Origin: an uncultured Thalassolituus sp.
GTDB lineage: Bacteria; Pseudomonadota; Gammaproteobacteria; Pseudomonadales; Oceanobacteraceae
Assembly (NCBI GenBank): GCA_913054055.1
Contig: CAJXIT010000034.1
Coordinates: 1-16,209 of the forward strand
Direction of reading: 5' to 3'
Length of the DNA stretch: 16,209 nt
A program made the translations under genes and the position numbers. The notes beneath the pieces are model-generated. The model saw nothing but the letters and a program-made list of their open reading frames with translations, was not told the origin of the DNA and did no database searches. Shown piece after piece: positions 15,393 to 16,209 of the stretch (position 1 is its first letter; the number at the start of each line of letters is the position of its first letter).

Positions 15393-15866
15393 TTAGTCAG
15401 TGATTAAATAGGGGTCATTAATATCCAGTTTTGCCAGTATTTGGCGCTCTAGATTTTCCATGACATCGGCTTCATCGTCCTTTATATGGTCGTAGCCCAG
15501 TAAATGCAAGCAACCATGTACTACCATGTGCGCCCAGTGGTGCATCAATGGCTTATTTTGCTCGTTGGCCTCGTTGAGTACCACTGGGGCACAAATCACA
15601 AGGTCACCGATCAAGTTGCCCATTTCTTCTTGAATATGGACCAATTCTGGTGGGGCTTCAAACGGGAAAGACAATACATTAGTAGGTTTGTCTTTGCCTC
15701 TGAATTCTAGGTTTAGGCTTTGACTTTCTTCTGGGCCCACAATGACAATGCTTAGATCTGCGTCGTCTTTTAAACCGGTTAAGGCGGTGGTAGCCCAGAG
15801 ATTAAATTGATCAAAGTTGGGCAGGTTGTCCGCTTCATACTCAGCTTGCAAGTCTAAATTGATCAT
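15393..15866 (-). CDS. ybeY: Endoribonuclease YbeY
   Basis: YbeY is a zinc-dependent endoribonuclease involved in 16S rRNA 3'-end maturation and ribosome quality control. The 157-residue protein (E. coli 155) has the metal site H117-x3-H121-x5-H127 in HGCLHLLGYDH, and the family strand RGKDKPTNVLSFPFE (about 56-70) that lines the active site. The ATG directly follows the phoH stop (TAA then ATG with no gap), which suggests translational coupling. Confidence 0.97.
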   Translation of the reverse strand: MINLDLQAEYEADNLPNFDQFNLWATTALTGLKDDADLSIVIVGPEESQSLNLEFRGKDKPTNVLSFPFEAPPELVHIQEEMGNLIGDLVICAPVVLNEANEQNKPLMHHWAHMVVHGCLHLLGYDHIKDDEADVMENLERQILAKLDINDPYLITD

Positions 15867-16209
15867 TTACTTGGCCTCAGTAGGGGTGTCGGACTGATTC
15901 TCTGAAAGGGCCTTTGCTTGTTCAGTTTCAATACGCTTGGCTTCACGACGGGCTTCTTGTTTCTCATCATGCTTATCATACGCATCCACAATGCGTTGAA
16001 CCAGCGGGTGGCGCACCACATCTTTGTTAGCAAAATGAGTAAAGCCAATGCCTTCAACGTTTTGCAAAATATTCATAATATGGCCTAAACCAGAGCGGGT
16101 ACCACGGGGTAAATCCACCTGAGTAATATCCCCTGTGACCACGGCTTTTGAACCAAAGCCAATACGGGTTAAAAACATTTTCATTTGTTCGGGGGTGGTG
16201 TTTTGGCTT
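15867..16209 (-). CDS. ybeZ: PhoH family ATPase, C-terminal part (5' end outside window)
   Basis: The gene enters from the right edge; 114 codons before the stop at 15867-15869 are present. SQNTTPEQMKMFLTRIGFGSKAVVTGD at the start covers the conserved PhoH segment after the Walker B region, given here as two joined motifs, TTPEQMKMFLTRIG and SKAVVTGD. QVDLPRG, SGLGH and HFANKDVVRHPLVQRIV follow, as in YbeZ. The last 35 residues are a charged, Ala/Glu-rich tail of low complexity, which varies among homologues. YbeZ is an NTPase that associates with YbeY in RNA metabolism. It is the first gene of the block within this window; the Walker A motif lies outside. Confidence 0.95.
   Translation of the reverse strand, partial: SQNTTPEQMKMFLTRIGFGSKAVVTGDITQVDLPRGTRSGLGHIMNILQNVEGIGFTHFANKDVVRHPLVQRIVDAYDKHDEKQEARREAKRIETEQAKALSENQSDTPTEAK

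Overview
The window reads as a chromosomal segment of a gammaproteobacterium, most likely a marine Oceanospirillales-like organism with moderate GC content. This is inferred from the two conserved housekeeping blocks (phoH-ybeY-corC-lnt and leuS-lptE-holA), from protein similarity recalled from memory, and from the TonB-receptor, chemoreceptor and cytochrome c4 genes. No tRNA, rRNA, CRISPR array, transposase or phage gene was seen.

Layout, left to right. Positions 1-273 (+) hold the 3' end of an rmlD-like dTDP-rhamnose synthesis gene. Positions 465-2645 (+) encode a complete TonB-dependent outer-membrane receptor. A minus-strand hypothetical gene (2809-3390) follows, with its own terminator at 2681-2710. 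Positions 3625-7920 (-) carry leuS, lptE and holA: leucyl-tRNA synthetase, the LptE lipoprotein of LPS export, and the DNA polymerase III delta subunit. Divergent from leuS lies a plus-strand run: a chemoreceptor with a C-terminal PilZ domain (8119-9762), a di-haem cytochrome c4-like protein (9885-10520) and a small unknown protein (10576-10950). Converging on it is a minus-strand operon (12844 down to 10975): a 78-residue protein, a DUF3429 membrane protein, a frameshifted DUF393/DCC thiol oxidoreductase and a C-factor-like short-chain dehydrogenase. The right end is the tightly packed operon phoH(partial)-ybeY-corC-lnt (16209 down to 12974), closed by a terminator at 12921-12947.

In many gammaproteobacteria the phoH-ybeY-corC-lnt block lies next to leuS-lptE-holA. 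Here about 5 kb of accessory genes separate lnt from leuS. The conserved blocks serve RNA processing, lipoprotein acylation, translation, LPS transport and replication. The accessory genes concern c-di-GMP-linked signalling, electron transfer and poorly characterised redox functions.

The most informative observation is that the DUF393 gene is broken. Its first reading frame ends at 11823, but a second frame carries the rest of the domain to a stop at 11732. The junction sits on one copy of AGGCTTGG that reads as Gly-Leu in one frame and Ala-Trp in the other, which fits a 20-base deletion between short direct repeats. I found no convincing wholly new system; the remaining points of interest are the receptor-PilZ fusion, the competing hairpins between leuS and lptE, and several small unknown genes.
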